Of a stretch of DNA of 64,000 nucleotides, positions 21,482 through 33,419 are shown in pieces (position 1 is the first letter of the stretch; the number at the start of each line of letters is the position of its first letter). The notes under the pieces were generated by a model. That model searched no databases, was not told where the DNA came from, and worked only from the letters and a program-made list of their open reading frames with translations. The stretch comes from Platynereis dumerilii. Taxonomy: Eukaryota; Annelida; Polychaeta; Phyllodocida; Nereididae. The position numbers were made by a program, and so were the translations under genes. The stretch spans positions 14,972,259-15,036,258 of the forward strand of contig JAPTHN010000008.1 of the NCBI GenBank assembly GCA_026936325.1, in the 5' to 3' direction.

Positions 21482-21560
21482 TGAATGGATGATTGAGGCT
21501 TTACGTCCTGTGTAACGCACTGTTGTAGGCTAATTAGGACAGGAGGATGACAAAGCGATG
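21482..21560 (-). mobile_element. SINE family B 3' fragment
   Basis: TGGATGATTGAGGCTTTACG, then TCCTGTGTAACGCACTG, then GGCTAATTAGGACAGGAGGA. It matches the tail side of family B copies at 42.4 and 59.0-59.2 kb (CTTTACGTCCTG ... TTAGGACAGGAGG). The head is absent. Confidence 0.65.
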
Positions 21561-21929
21561 ATGTGAAGGATCAAAGAATACTACAAATTGAAGTGACCCC
21601 CCCCCCACAAAATTGTAAAACTAATTTTAGATTAGGTGTCTCCAAAAGTAAGATATCTGACAGGCTTCTGTACCACACCTACGAAACCAAAATGCCTTAC
21701 ACAGCAAATTTAATTCTCATTTTCACAGGAGGTTCTGAGACTGCTGGCACTGTTGGGTAAAATAATATCAGTTTTCCTGTCAAAAAAAGAAAGAAAAAAG
21801 AAAGAGTCTAAAGCCACATGCTTGAGACATGAGGCCATCTGCTTTGAACGAGAGTTAGAGTTACTAGATCTCTTTTGAGGGGCTTAACATTTTCATAATA
21901 TTTACGGTGATACGAAGGCATCTATGTTG

Positions 21930-22030
21930 GGAATCGCGGCAACCCTGTGAAGTGGGGTTTGAACCTAAGTCTCATGTATAGGCACGCACCCTATTGACAT
22001 TTAGCGCTGCTGCTGGCCCGCCATTACGGC
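21930..22030 (-). mobile_element. tRNA-like SINE head, isolated
   Basis: On the minus strand a B-box-like AGGTTCAAACCCC follows an A-box-like region in CTCTAAGCCGTAATGGCGGG. The spacing is larger than in a tRNA, so this is a SINE relic rather than a tRNA gene. Confidence 0.4.
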
Positions 22031-22179
22031 TTAGAGCACCCAGGTGACGGGGATCACACCCCCCCCCTTCCTCAGAAATCTGCCCCCTCCCTCCTCTGCT
22101 CCCTGTCAAAAGACCACTGTCTTAGCTGCACGTTGGTTGAATATGTAAAGATATGGCAGGAGCGGAGCTCGGTATACAG

Positions 22180-22445
22180 TTGAAGGGGGGCGGGGGGGGG
22201 GGGGTACTGGGGAGTTGAGAAAGTTGAGAAAGTCCAACAGACTGGCATCTTTAGGTGCTTTGGCAGATTTTTTTTTTTTTGGGGGGGGGGAGGCAGCGAC
22301 ATTTGCCCGAATTTCAGGATCCCAATTTTATACTGAGTCAAATGAAATAGCTTGGAAACCGCTGATTCTCAATAATATTTATTTGATCATCTGCCAATTT
22401 TTTTTTTGTCCGAATTTGGGCCTTTTCTCAAGTTTTTTGGATCAC
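22180..22445 (-). mobile_element. Degenerate relative of the 20481 hAT-like MITE
   Basis: From about 22268 it reads GGCAGCGACATTTGCCCGAA, then TCAAATGAAATAGCTTGGAA and CATCTGCCAATTTTTT. This corresponds to the reverse complement of 20530-20690. Preceded by runs of G (22185-22205). Ends are not defined. Confidence 0.65.
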
Positions 22446-22539
22446 GACAGAGGGAAGAAAAAGGCTCAATATTGTGTATTTCTGTATCGACAATGCCAAA
22501 AACACTACAGTACAGACAGGGACCAGAGTACCAGGGCCG

Positions 22540-22790
22540 CGGCATTAGCCGAGGCGCACTCGGGGCACAGGATGTGGCATCAGCCAAACATGGGTGGCCT
22601 GGACCGAGAATCGAACCTGGTTCCAGAAGTCAGCAGCCAAGTGCGCTTCCAAATAATTTCGATTCCCAGTTTGGGCAACCTTGTTAGACGGATGTTTCAT
22701 CTTGTTCTCAGAGTGCACTTCGCCTCGCTTCTGTGGTCCCTGCCTGTCCTGATAAGCCAAGGCATAACAAAATACAGGAAGTAAATCCCT
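22540..22790. mobile_element. Two SINE-B halves, head to head
   Basis: The left half (about 22540-22640) is in the minus orientation: GAGGCGCACTCGGGGCACAG, CAAACATGGGTGGCCTGG, then the B-box complement GAATCGAACCTGG. The right half (about 22655-22790) is in the plus orientation: GATTCCCAGTTTGGGCAACC, AGACGGATGTTTCATC, CCTGCCTGTCCTGATAAGCC. They meet at their tRNA-like ends, an inverted arrangement absent from single insertions. Confidence 0.6.
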
Positions 22791-22799
22791 TTCACCTTT

Positions 22800-23685
22800 T
22801 ATAGTATCCCACATCTAGTTCAAAACCCAGTACATACTTTTTTTCTCCATTTCCGCCACTGTGACATAAGTAAGGGGGTTTCCCGGAGCACAAGATCCTT
22901 TCTCACCCCTTTTTATCCAGTATGTCCTTTTATATACCCCCCCCTCTTTACCCTTCCTCTCTCCCCCTTCTCCCCCTGCACTCTGAGAGGGGCTATGTTA
23001 TTTCGTATGTAGCGGAGGTTCGCAAGGTGTCAATATGAACCCACAAGGTTCCATCAGGCCTCATAACCACAGCATAGGCGTGAGCTTAGCCTGGCAAAAG
23101 AATTTAACTCCTGCCCCTCAATACAACCCAGCCTTTCTTCTAGAATGCCCCCTCACCCCTCCTCCGTGGCCTCAACACCCCTTGCTGAATATTAAAGCTG
23201 TCCTACACGAGTTTCTTGTTTTCAAACTTGGCTAAAAAATTGCAAAAAAATTGCAAAAGAAATTCAGGTGTGCAGCTGCAAGGTAGCATGTCACAAAGAC
23301 ATATCTAAGAGTCCTCAATTTGGAATCTTTCAAAATCTGAATCTCCAAGTTGTGAAAATGTCCACTGAATACCCCTCAGAACACAGCCTTAATTCATCCA
23401 ATTCCATTCCAAAAAGTGCAGTCCCTCTAATTCCAGTGTCATCTGGGGATTCAGTTCACTCATCCACCTTAAGCTGACTCATCAGTTATAAGAGTGACAG
23501 AAAAATGACAGAAACAAGACATGATATTAAAAAGGCAGAAAATTGAAGCAAAAAGGCCAAAAGTTCTATAGCAAACTGTCATTAGAAGAACGACGCGTGT
23601 GGTGAAGTCTAATTATTACAATTCACACTTTAGTATTATGGATCCACGTGTGAAGATAGACTACATCCATAGATCGCTGGACAGA
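22800..23685. other. Intergenic, nothing supported
   Basis: C-rich stretch around 22938-22978; otherwise unremarkable. Confidence 0.4.
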
Positions 23686-23689
23686 AATA

Positions 23690-23945
23690 TATAGACAGAC
23701 AGCTAGATGGGCAGCTAGACAGACAGTAGCTGTGTATCTGGCTATAGGTTTAGCTACCCAATTAAAGTTGGCAGCGACATCACCTTGAAGGGCAGCCAGG
23801 CAGCAAGATGGGCAGACAGGCAGCTAGATGGGCAGCCAGGCAGCTAGATGGGCAGACAGGCAGCTAGATGGTACCCATCTGGCTGTCTGGCTGCCCAAGA
23901 TTAAGTACATGAGAAGCAGCTACTTTGGCGACAGGATGGGCTGCA
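23690..23945. repeat. Minisatellite GGCAGCTAGATGGGCAGACA with a hairpin
   Basis: Short-period (about 16 bp) variants of GGGCAGMCAGGCAGCTAGAT from 23690. At 23870-23900 the sequence turns into its own reverse complement (CCATCTGGCTGTCTGGCTGC), which can pair with the preceding repeats around GGTACC to form a hairpin. Confidence 0.75.
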
Positions 23946-23949
23946 AGAT

Positions 23950-24650
23950 GTGCAGCGAGAAAGGCTGACATTTACAAGAGCAGCTATAGATGGGCAGATG
24001 GTAAAATGGGCACTTAGATTAGCAACTAGAAAGACAGCAAGACATAAAGGTGGATGGACAACTAGACAAGCATCTTACAGTAGACGAACATCAAGTGCTT
24101 ACAAAATTGGACTGAAATGTTCCTTGTGAGGTCAGAGCCCTTTCCATGCCATGTTAAACCATATGACGTGTAAGCAGTCAGTGAGATCATAGCTTATACT
24201 TGCAATGGTATCGTGGCAAGCCATTTGATGTGTCACTCCACTCTTCAATGAAGTCACAAGTTGCCTTATGACAAATTGACACCTCATTTCAATGTATTTG
24301 ATAGGACTTGTCGCGAGGTCATTGGGGCCTAATTTCAGCAGAATGTAAGTACTCGTTGTTCGTCTACTGTAGCACTTTTTAGGTGACAATAACTAATTAA
24401 ATGACTAATATGAGGTACTTCATCAAATAAGAAGATAAGGAGACCAACAGAAAACTGTCAATGATGTGGCAAAGCCTGTTTGCAAATTGAAAATAAAGAA
24501 ATTCATTTTTCCAGTGGACCGCCAATCTGCAAAGAGCCCTAAGATCAACATGCACCAGGATACATTGTACATACACTGCAGGACGACCAGAAAATTCTGC
24601 AAGACATACAAGGCAGTGTGTGGAGAGATTTATGCCTCATCAGCAACATC
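23950..24650. other. Intergenic, nothing supported
   Basis: Short ORFs of 62-85 codons only, without recognisable domains; no clear repeats. Confidence 0.4.
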
Positions 24651-24654
24651 CAAG

Positions 24655-24785
24655 TACAGGGCTTTGGAGTCGGAGTCAGGAGTCAAAGCCAGAGTCGTGG
24701 AGTCTGAGGTTTTTAGGTGGAGTCGGAGTCTAAATTTGACTTTCAGTTGGAGTCGGAGTCGAAAATTAAAGAGACGACCCCTGAC
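24655..24785. repeat. Degenerate GGAGTC repeat, left block
   Basis: Repeated GGAGTCGGAGTC words (24666, 24718, 24751 and others) separated by AT-rich spacers. The same motif resumes at 25195-25310, on the far side of a foldback element. Confidence 0.65.
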
Positions 24786-25053
24786 TCCCAAAAAACAATT
24801 AACACAATTGACAAAAACACAGTCAGAAAAAAGTGAAGTGTACTCCAAATCCCAGACAAAACTTCCAAAACAAGTGTTCAAGTACTCTGTACATAAATCC
24901 CAAAACTTCGTATAATAATTTTTCTCCATGTTAACCATTTTATACCATTCAACACCTCTGTCAGCCAATCACATGCCAGCATTTCAGGGTAATAATTCCC
25001 ATATTTTTTGTTGTCCAGTTATCCTCTCATGTTTGACTGTGAGTGTTTGTCTC

Positions 25054-25171
25054 AAGGTATAAGCCAGTTATTCACCATGGGATCAGGAATATGTGTTTAT
25101 CACGCCTTGGGCTAAAGCCCTCGGGTGATAAATCACATATTCCCTCTGCCGTGGTGAATAACCTATACTTA
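25054..25171. mobile_element. Palindromic MITE between GGAGTC repeat blocks
   Basis: Left arm GTTATTCACCATGGGATCAG ... GTGTTTATCACGCC; right arm GGGTGATAAATCACATATTC ... CCGTGGTGAATAACC. The centre GGGCTAAAGCCC is itself palindromic. The outer ends GGTATAAG and CTATACTT also pair approximately. The 118-bp unit folds almost end to end. Confidence 0.7.
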
Positions 25172-25194
25172 TGTTTGTGCAAAGCCGATAAGCA

Positions 25195-25312
25195 GAGTTG
25201 GCAGTCGGAGTCAGAGATGGAATTCAATAATCTCAAGGAGTCGGTGTTGCAGTTGGAGTCGCTTTTGAGAAAGCAAAAGGAGTTTGGATACGGAGTCGGT
25301 TCACTTATAACC
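25195..25312. repeat. Degenerate GGAGTC repeat, right block
   Basis: GTTGGCAGTCGGAGTCAGAG, AAGGAGTCGGTGTTGCAGTT, GGAGTCGC and GGATACGGAGTCGG continue the motif of the left block. Confidence 0.6.
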
Positions 25313-25319
25313 CGTCTCA

Positions 25320-28300
25320 GAAGCCCTGCAAACAAGACAATGACAATGCATCATCCCAAGTCATACCATGACAAAATGGCCCACAACCTTTGCTAATTCA
25401 TGAATACTTAATTAACTGACCCAGTTTTGGCTCAGCCATGTTTGAAATTGTTGCTTCTGTTTCACACAGTCACAAATTTATCTATGGAGAAATTGTGTGT
25501 TGTTGAAAGGTGCTATCACAGTTCTGAAAATTCCATTGAATTATGTTTTTTCACGGTTCTGATATGAAACTGTTTGAAAGTTTGCGTGTTTTACACTGTT
25601 TTTCTTAGTTGCCAGTAATCCTCTAAGTGTCCACAATCGGACTAAATCTGCCTGCATAATGCTTATGACCTAAATAAGCAGCCAATCACAGAAGACTTTG
25701 GAAATAGCAGAAAGCCCTGTCCATTTTAGCAGGGCTTGCGTGGGGAGGATGTGACAATGACAACGTATGGTCAGTAACAATGCCGATGACAGAACACTTG
25801 CAATTTGAAAAAAAGTAAAGATTCTTGTCTTTCAATAAAGCTCCAAGAAAATCGAATGGGACTTGCATTTTTGTAAAATTAACTTTGAGGATTGTAATGA
25901 ATGTTAATTCAACCAATTTCTAGCCAATCCACCAGTGGTTGAGGTCAGTGAGGTGTCACTACATCAAAATTGTCTGGATTTTCATTAAACTTCACTTGTA
26001 TATTTATAATGGACAGATATATGCATGGGCATAGATTGAAATAAATCAGCATGCAGGTAGGTACTCAGGCTGATGTCTCTCTTATATAGTTGGCTCGTTT
26101 TTGCTCTTAATTCAGTTTATGTTAGGTTTTCTGAGACATTCCCGCGAGCAGGAGTTTGAAAAGCTGAAATCGAGTGTCAAATGGCGACCAACTGTCAACC
26201 GTGCCAGTGTTAAAAGCTACTATTCATGCAGCCAGCACATCTCACCTAGAGCTCCTACTAATGTTTAACCTAACTTATGGTTTTTCTTTAAAGTCCCTTG
26301 TGTTAATATTGATTCTCTGTAAGATTTACTTTCAAATTCTGGACAGATCTTCCCTACTCCCAACCTGCCTGCTCTGCACACACATAAGCACACAGTGCCC
26401 TCCACAAAACAGACTACATGTCAAAAAACAAGTCTTGTTGTCAAAAGTTGAAAAAAGAAAATTGCCCTCACACTAGGACTTTCAAGTCTTTCATTAAACC
26501 TAAACAAACCTCACATACAGCTCAAGAGCCCTCTGGGATCCATGCAGAATATGATAAATGCTAGAATTTCATCATATCACAGCCAATTAATTCATACTCA
26601 TGGGCCTAAGCTAATTACATCCCAAATTGACTAGAAATTAGTATGACATCCAGTTGCATTCCTGAATATAAATTAAATCTCAACTTTATTCTTGCTTTAG
26701 TTTGAGTATTTTATTAAACCTGTCAGGCTACAGTTTGTCAGAAATTCTTAAAGGCCAGAATTTCCTTAAAGACTATACTCAAGGATTGCTGTAGGCATAT
26801 TGTAATGATTAATTTAAAAGTTTGGCATCTGACTTCACAGAAGATACGAATTGAAAATTCTTAAGAACTTTAATTCATCAATAAAGTCTAAATCAGACAT
26901 GCATGTACTTGTGCTAAATATATAGGGAAGGAGGGGGCCATAAGACAGTCTGAAAATTGATGGAAATCTGCCCCATGCCTTTTACTTGCACTGAAACATG
27001 GTTAGGACAATCTTGGGAGCACATATTTCATGTTTATGTACTTCACAGCTTTTCATAATTCTTTTCATATTTAGAGAGATAGATCATGAGTAGACCAGCA
27101 TTTAACTTTTAGTCTATTCCTTTTGAAAAGGTAGAGAAAAACACCCCTCTATCAGAGAAAATTGTAACATTTAACTTTTCAACTTTTTGCTCACTGCACA
27201 TAGCACCACTGCCCTGAGTTTGTAGTTTGTTTACTGTAAAGACTTTGTCAAGTTTTTGGTTGAACTTGTGTGTCACTTTTCAAGTAGAGTTTGGAGTATC
27301 CATGACGACCCCATGCGGATCCATTGAGAAAACTTACATGCAAATTATACGGGGACCAGGGGCGGAGAAATCGTGAGGAAAGGGGGGGGTGGGACAAATT
27401 CACATTGGAGAAGCTATTTCAGAGGTTACAACATGGGGTTAGAAAAATGTGACAATGGAAAAGGGCCCAACTTTTTAATTTAGAAATCTTGGAATAGAAT
27501 GGATACGTTTCATGGGCCAATATGCTTCAGTTAGGTGTCTTTAGACAGGTATATTTCACAGCCAACTGAAAGACCCCTCAAGCTGTCATTAACCAATCAA
27601 ATGCCTGAAAAATGTGACGTATTCAAGCTCGTCACCCAATGCAGTTTTAGTGAATCAGTCCTTCTGACTTTGGCTGCAATGGAGAACCTGGTTCTGACTC
27701 AATTTATTATAGAACCTACTTGTACGTGGAGTTTCAGAGTAATTCTGCAATGCAATGTAGAACTTGGGGGATATTTGTAGCTATTCGTGTTGAGCATTTT
27801 GCTTCATGTGATGGTAAAAAAGTTGGTGCAGCAGATTGGGACCCCTTGCATGCAGGGGGACCTCTTGGGAGAGGTTAAATGCCAGTGGTTATAAAGTGGC
27901 ATTTCGTATGAAACCCTACACCAGACCATATGAAAATAACAGTTGGGCTGATGGTTAGAGTGTCAGGCAGTGAATTGATTCTAACCCATGACCCCTGAAT
28001 TCAAAAGTCTTGGAGAGGGCTGTTCAATACATGTAGTGCCATTGTAGTGGAGGGTTAGCAATGGGGGAGCAGGGAGGAGGGGTTAGAAATGGTCGTCCAT
28101 GGAGCATGGGAGGGGCGAGAAGGTTAACCCCTCATAAATGGGGGTTATCAAGATATGGGGTTGTCAATGAGTAACAATACTCAGACACAATGAGCAATGC
28201 TGTAGCAACTGAGTATTTTGGTGAAAAGCGAATCACCTCCCAAAGCCCCAAATCACACTGGAACTGCATAAAGGCAGCACCTCAAATTGGGATTTCTAGA

Positions 28301-29630
28301 CAATATTCGAACCTCACCAATCACATGCTATTCATATTTTGACAACCATTTATAAACGATGTGTGTATCTTTGGGTAAACTGCTCAATTTTCTCACCAAA
28401 TTTGCCACGAAGTTCCCCTACTAATGCCCAATTTGCTCCCATACCCTGTCTCAAAATGGTCCCTTGCTCCCACAAAATGTGACTTAGCAACCAACCATAG
28501 CAACCTTTTATAAATAAAAAAGGGAAATGTCAAAACGTTTTGTGAAATGGGCCATGCTCACTTCATGTTCACTTCATGCTTCCTTCATACAATTCCAAAC
28601 CATGTGTTTAGCTTTCTGACTTGCTGTGGCATCGTCTCGAAAATATGAAGATGCTGTTTTCATTTATTTTAACCTAGCAGAAGAGTAAAGTTTTCATATC
28701 GATGGTTTTCTAGTGCAAATGAAGCCTGACAGTATCCGAGACACATGTTGGTTCCATTCCAAGAAGACCAATTTCACTGCGGATGATAGTACTATTTTCT
28801 TGAAGGTTTTCTGGAATGTTTTCATTTAGGATGGTACTGAACTGCATTGGGATTCTTGAAGGAACAATGTCAATCTCGATCTAAATTGTACTTCACAGCC
28901 CAAGTGAGCCAGGTCTGTACAGTATATATATTACTTGATATCATACATATCTGACTGAGCCTGAATTCGAATAGTAGCCAGCTTACATCAGGAATTACTT
29001 CTTAAAAATATCAGACGAATTAATATGTCTAATCATACTGTTCAAAGCTGAAAGCCAGCCCCCCTCCATTTCATTGAAGAAGAGAAGTAATTTCTATATT
29101 TGGAAATCTCATATACCATATGATTGGCAACTGATAATCAAACAAAACCTATTACAATCACAATGTTATGTTGATATAATATCTATATCACCCTCCCAAT
29201 CCTTTATAACTTAAAACTTGTAATAGGTCTAGCCATTTACAACTGCTGCTTTTCATGGAGATTGACTGAGCCATTTTGGGGAGAATAGGAGTGATGATTT
29301 AGTGTTACCCAAGTGTGAAGGTTCACTGCTATAGTGTGTTGAGTTGAGCTAGAAAGTGACTGAATTACCATGGTAACCATTCAGTTTTATTGGTAATTTA
29401 AACCCCCAGAGTGCAGCTGTGGCTTATTCGATTTCCAAAAGTTGCAAAAGTCACCCAAAAATCATCCACCTTTCCAGAAACTGTGAAACCTCTTAAAACA
29501 TTGACACTCCAGTTTGGCTCTAGGAAGGATGGGGGGGGGGGGTTGGTAAAAAGTTAGAATGAGAAAATATACCTATCAAGTATTTATATATCTGGTTGTT
29601 TATCTTAAATTATATTTTTACAAACGCAGG
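25320..29630. other. Intergenic, 4.3 kb without supported genes
   Basis: AT-rich DNA with short ORFs only. G-rich runs lie at 27380-27390 and 29531-29542. A diverged repeat at 28770-28870 (TGCGGATGATAGTACTATTT, CATTTAGGATGGTACTG) shares words with 51140-51230 and 37945-37990. No splice-linked coding exon recognised. Confidence 0.4.
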
Positions 29631-29635
29631 CAGAG

Positions 29636-29740
29636 GCAGGAAGGAAGGAAGGAAGGAAGGAAGGAAGGGAGGAAGGAAGGAAGGAAGGAAGGAAGGAAGG
29701 AAGGGAGGAAGGAAGGAAGGAAGGAAGGAAGGAAGGAAAA
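29636..29740. repeat. (GGAA)n microsatellite
   Basis: About 100 bases of GGAA units with two GGGA interruptions, and a shorter related tract at 29808-29838. GGAA arrays can bind ETS factors; nothing shows that here. Confidence 0.95.
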
Positions 29741-29744
29741 AATA

Positions 29745-30650
29745 TCTATCAAGAATCTATATATATAACTAGTTGTTCATCTTATATCATACATTTGCAC
29801 GGGCAGGAGGAAGGAAGGAAGAATAGAAGGAAGGAAGAAAAAAACCAGAGAGAGGAAAATAAGAAGAATTCATACATTTTTTTCCATATATCTGCCCCAC
29901 TCACATTATCCAACAATACAACCCAGAAGTACGGTACTATATAGCACGTTGACTCTCCTTTTTCTTTTCTTTTTCTTTTTAATTTTTATCAAAACCTACT
30001 TCATAATGCTTGTCAGAATGTAAGATCGAAAATTGTAACATGACCCCCATATTTTATAATGAGCAAGTCCTCTTCAATCTTGTTCATTACAACTCAATCT
30101 ATTCGAAGGAGGATCCTACCTTTTTGGATTCCACATTTAAATATTTGAGGTCCACAAATGAATTCCTTAGATAATTACCCATTGTATTCAACAATGGGCT
30201 ACTATACTTGAACAACTCTGATGTACAAGATATACAATTACTAGGGGAGCAATAAAATCATCTAAAAACACCTCTTATTTAAAGTGGCCAACAACGTTTC
30301 TACAATGTTGCTTTTTATTATTTTTTCATTTGTGTGACTAGACTCAGATTACCCTTTGTAACACTTAGCCTAGATGAACACCTGATAGACTGGAATGAAC
30401 AGCAAATTACAGGGTACAGACAGAAGGACCAGCAACACAGATTGAAAGAATTGTTGTCAAGCAATACTTGAAGTAATGATAGTCTCAAGAACATAGCCTG
30501 GAGGAGGGTTGGACTGGAAGAAGGATATTGGGGTGGCGGATTGTAATGAGATATGGAGAGGAGTCTATGTTGTCATTGAACAAGGAGCTACAAGGGAGGT
30601 TTGATACGTTGCTGCTTGATACACGATATGACCCCCAGTGATGTATTAAA
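29745..30650. other. Intergenic, nothing supported
   Basis: AT-rich; no gene or defined transposon. Confidence 0.4.
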
Positions 30651-30654
30651 CATT

Positions 30655-31420
30655 AAGGTTGGCAAAAAATACGAAAACAGCATTGGAATGTATTATGAAA
30701 TGCAGAAAACAGCATTGATACAAGAAAAACAGTATTTATACAAGACGAAACAGCATTGACAGATAACAGATTCGTAAAAATGGCAATATAGCTTTAAAAT
30801 AAAGGAAAATGTAAGATCCTCTATACAGGACGAATCTCCCTGGAAACAGGACATAACAGCATTGGTACAAGGAAATAATTGAAAATGGGAGAAATAGCAA
30901 TGAAGACAAAACAGCATAGGAACAGCATTGTTAAAGGGCAGGACAGTGTTGTAAGAGGACAAGACAGTGTTGTAACAGGACAAGACAGTGTTGCAAGAGG
31001 GCAAAACAGTGCTGATGCAGACGAAACAGAATTAGAATTAGGAAAAACAGCATTGTGGGACAGGAAAACAGAATTTAAAACACAACAAAACAGCACAAAT
31101 CAAGACGAAATAGCACAGATCAAGACGAAATAGCACAGATCAAGACGAAATGGCACAGATCAAGATGCGACAGCACAGATCAAGACAAAACCGCACAGAT
31201 CAAGATGCAACAGCACAGATCAAGATGCAACAGCACAGATCAAGATGCAACAGTACAGATCAAGACAAAACAGCACAGATCAAGACAAAACAGCACAAGA
31301 CAGAATTTAACTGGGCAATTTGCAACATTGGAATCTTGCAAGACAAGATTTCTACGTGAGAAACAGCACTGGAATGGTAAAACAGCACTGATACAAGTTA
31401 CAACAGTCTGTGCAAGGGCA
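30655..31420. repeat. Compound minisatellite based on ACAGCATTG / CACAGATCAAGA
   Basis: Three sections. The first is degenerate AACAGCATTG units (30675-30935). The second is ~21-bp units AGGACAAGACAGTGTTGTAA (30930-31020). The third is a regular 20-bp array CACAGATCAAGACGAAATAG with the variants CAAGATGCAACAG and CAAGACAAAACAG (31095-31300). ORFs on both strands through it (up to 113 codons) are repeat translations. Confidence 0.9.
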
Positions 31421-31569
31421 AAAAGCAGATGGGGCAAGCTGAGGGTAAAATGCATAAAATGGGGCACCCCACGTATCCCAGCATGCACCAGACCTGTACA
31501 AGCTAGTCTGTTCCACAGCCCTGGTATACACAGGGTCTGTCGCTAGCCTCTGACTTGTAATTTCTCCAA

Positions 31570-32430
31570 GGTGAAGGTCAGGAAAAGGGTGACAGGCCAC
31601 TTCAAAGGAATTAATTGTTATCTTGATATCTGACTCCCAGATAACAGCTTAATTACCCTTCATTAGCAGCAATTAGCACCAGAAGTTTGGTTTTTGGAAT
31701 TTTACCCAGCTTTTTCCTTTATAAAAAACGCAGATGGAAATGTAAAACTCATCACATGAGTAATGATATTACATCACAAAGACTGTGTGAAAAAATCATT
31801 AAGATTGGATTAATATTAACAAAGTTATGATCTGTTTCAAAATTAAATTTCAAAATTGAAAATCACCAACTTCCCCAGCAGTGATTTTTAGCACATTTTG
31901 GCAGCAAGTCAGAAATATTGTCTACATTCATTAGGTGCACTTAAACAATAAAAATCCATTATATTAAAAAATGTGCAAGCACTTATTTAGGATCATGTTT
32001 TTATGAAGATGTTAAGGACAATGTCTGACCTAAGAATATCCAGTGGATATTCTTAGGTCTGACAAATAAGGGTTGATGCCCCCTCCACTTCAAAGAGATT
32101 TGTTAATTGCCTTCTTATCAGATAGCTTAATCACCCCTCATTAAGGGTCTAAATGAGAATTTAATTACATTTATCCGATTTTTTACCGATAAAAACTTTC
32201 CCAAGTTAAGAAAACTATGTTTAGGAACATGTATTATGTTACTCATAGTACAATGGACAAACCCTGAAAATTTCGTAAGAATCAGTCAAATATTAAGAAA
32301 GTTATGAAAATAGGCCTATAGCTAAATTGTCACTTTAAAAAATGATATTTAAAATTTGTCAATTTAGCCTAAATAACATCTTTGCACATTTTGATACAAG
32401 ATGAGGGATGTTATTTGCTATCATGTAGTG
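31570..32430. repeat. Two diverged ~330-bp repeats around a palindrome
   Basis: The segments about 31600-31960 and 32085-32430 share order and words (AGATARCAGCTTAATTACCC-like, then AAAGTTATGA, then GCACATTTTG). Between them lies GACCTAAGAATATCCA (32027-32042) and its exact inverse TGGATATTCTTAGGTC (32044-32059). It is probably an old duplicated transposon. The similarity is weak and judged by eye. Confidence 0.45.
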
Positions 32431-32439
32431 TTTTTGGAT

Positions 32440-33415
32440 GTTTTTAATTGTCAATATCGTAAGATGTGCAAGCAATTGTTTAAATCCATTGTATTTTGAC
32501 CTTAGGACTGTCATGGCTGCCAATGGCCACCAGAGGCTAACGACAGGCCTTAGATTATGGCCAGTGGAACAGGCTATGTACAAGCTGGCACGGGCAGGAA
32601 TTGGAAGGGGGAGGGAAATGTTCAACAATAGTTGTCAAATCACTAAAGCAATACCAAAGCATTGGGGGCTATTGAACACCAGAAAAAGGTGGAAAGCGTG
32701 AAAGTGCAATTAGCCCATGAAACTTCCATTGTTACCCATTCACAACTTTGAATCCAACGGAACACAGATTTTGATGAATTGAAGTTAAATTAACTTAATA
32801 AAATGTTTATGATGATTGATAACTTGATTTCTACATTTAACATTGACATATTTTAAAGCCTTTTGTTGAACCTTTTCTATAGATTTGTGTTATTTGATTT
32901 GAAAGATCAGACATAAATCATAAATCATATTATGATATTGTAGAAAATCAATCAGTTATTGGTGAGATTTTTCAAAAGATCAAGATTATGATACACTGAT
33001 ATTTATATGATGATATAAGGCTTCATTAACTTGCAGCCAAAGAAAGAGAGAAAGAAAGACATGCCTAAAAACAAACCATTTTTAAGAACACCTGTAAAAT
33101 GTAGAAACCTGGCATATGTCTGTCTTTTCTGTTGATGTCATAGGAACAGGACGTAAAGCCAGAGGCGGTTGAGTGGGTCAGTTGGCTTGCCAGGGCATAG
33201 GTAACAATGTGGAGGGAAGGGGGGGGGGGTTGTAGGCAGTGGAGGGTGTAGGAGGATGGCTGTGGTCATTTGTTAAGTGGGGTGACTGCAAATAGCTTGG
33301 TTGACACTTAGTACCCCTTGGTACTGATGAATAGGCCTTTACCCCCCTGCTCTCATAAATTACATGGAAGACTCAAGACTCAAGAGAGAGGGAGATATAG
33401 AGAGGGGGGGTTATT
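32440..33415. other. Intergenic, nothing supported
   Basis: AT-rich with a G11 run at about 33220. No gene. Confidence 0.4.
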
Positions 33416-33419
33416 TTTT

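Noticed and set aside
22215-22784. 189-codon + ORF
   Set aside because: Runs through a hAT-like MITE remnant and two SINE halves; no coherent protein.
24466-24915. 149-codon + ORF
   Set aside because: Overlaps the degenerate GGAGTC repeat; Lys/Ser-rich with no domain.
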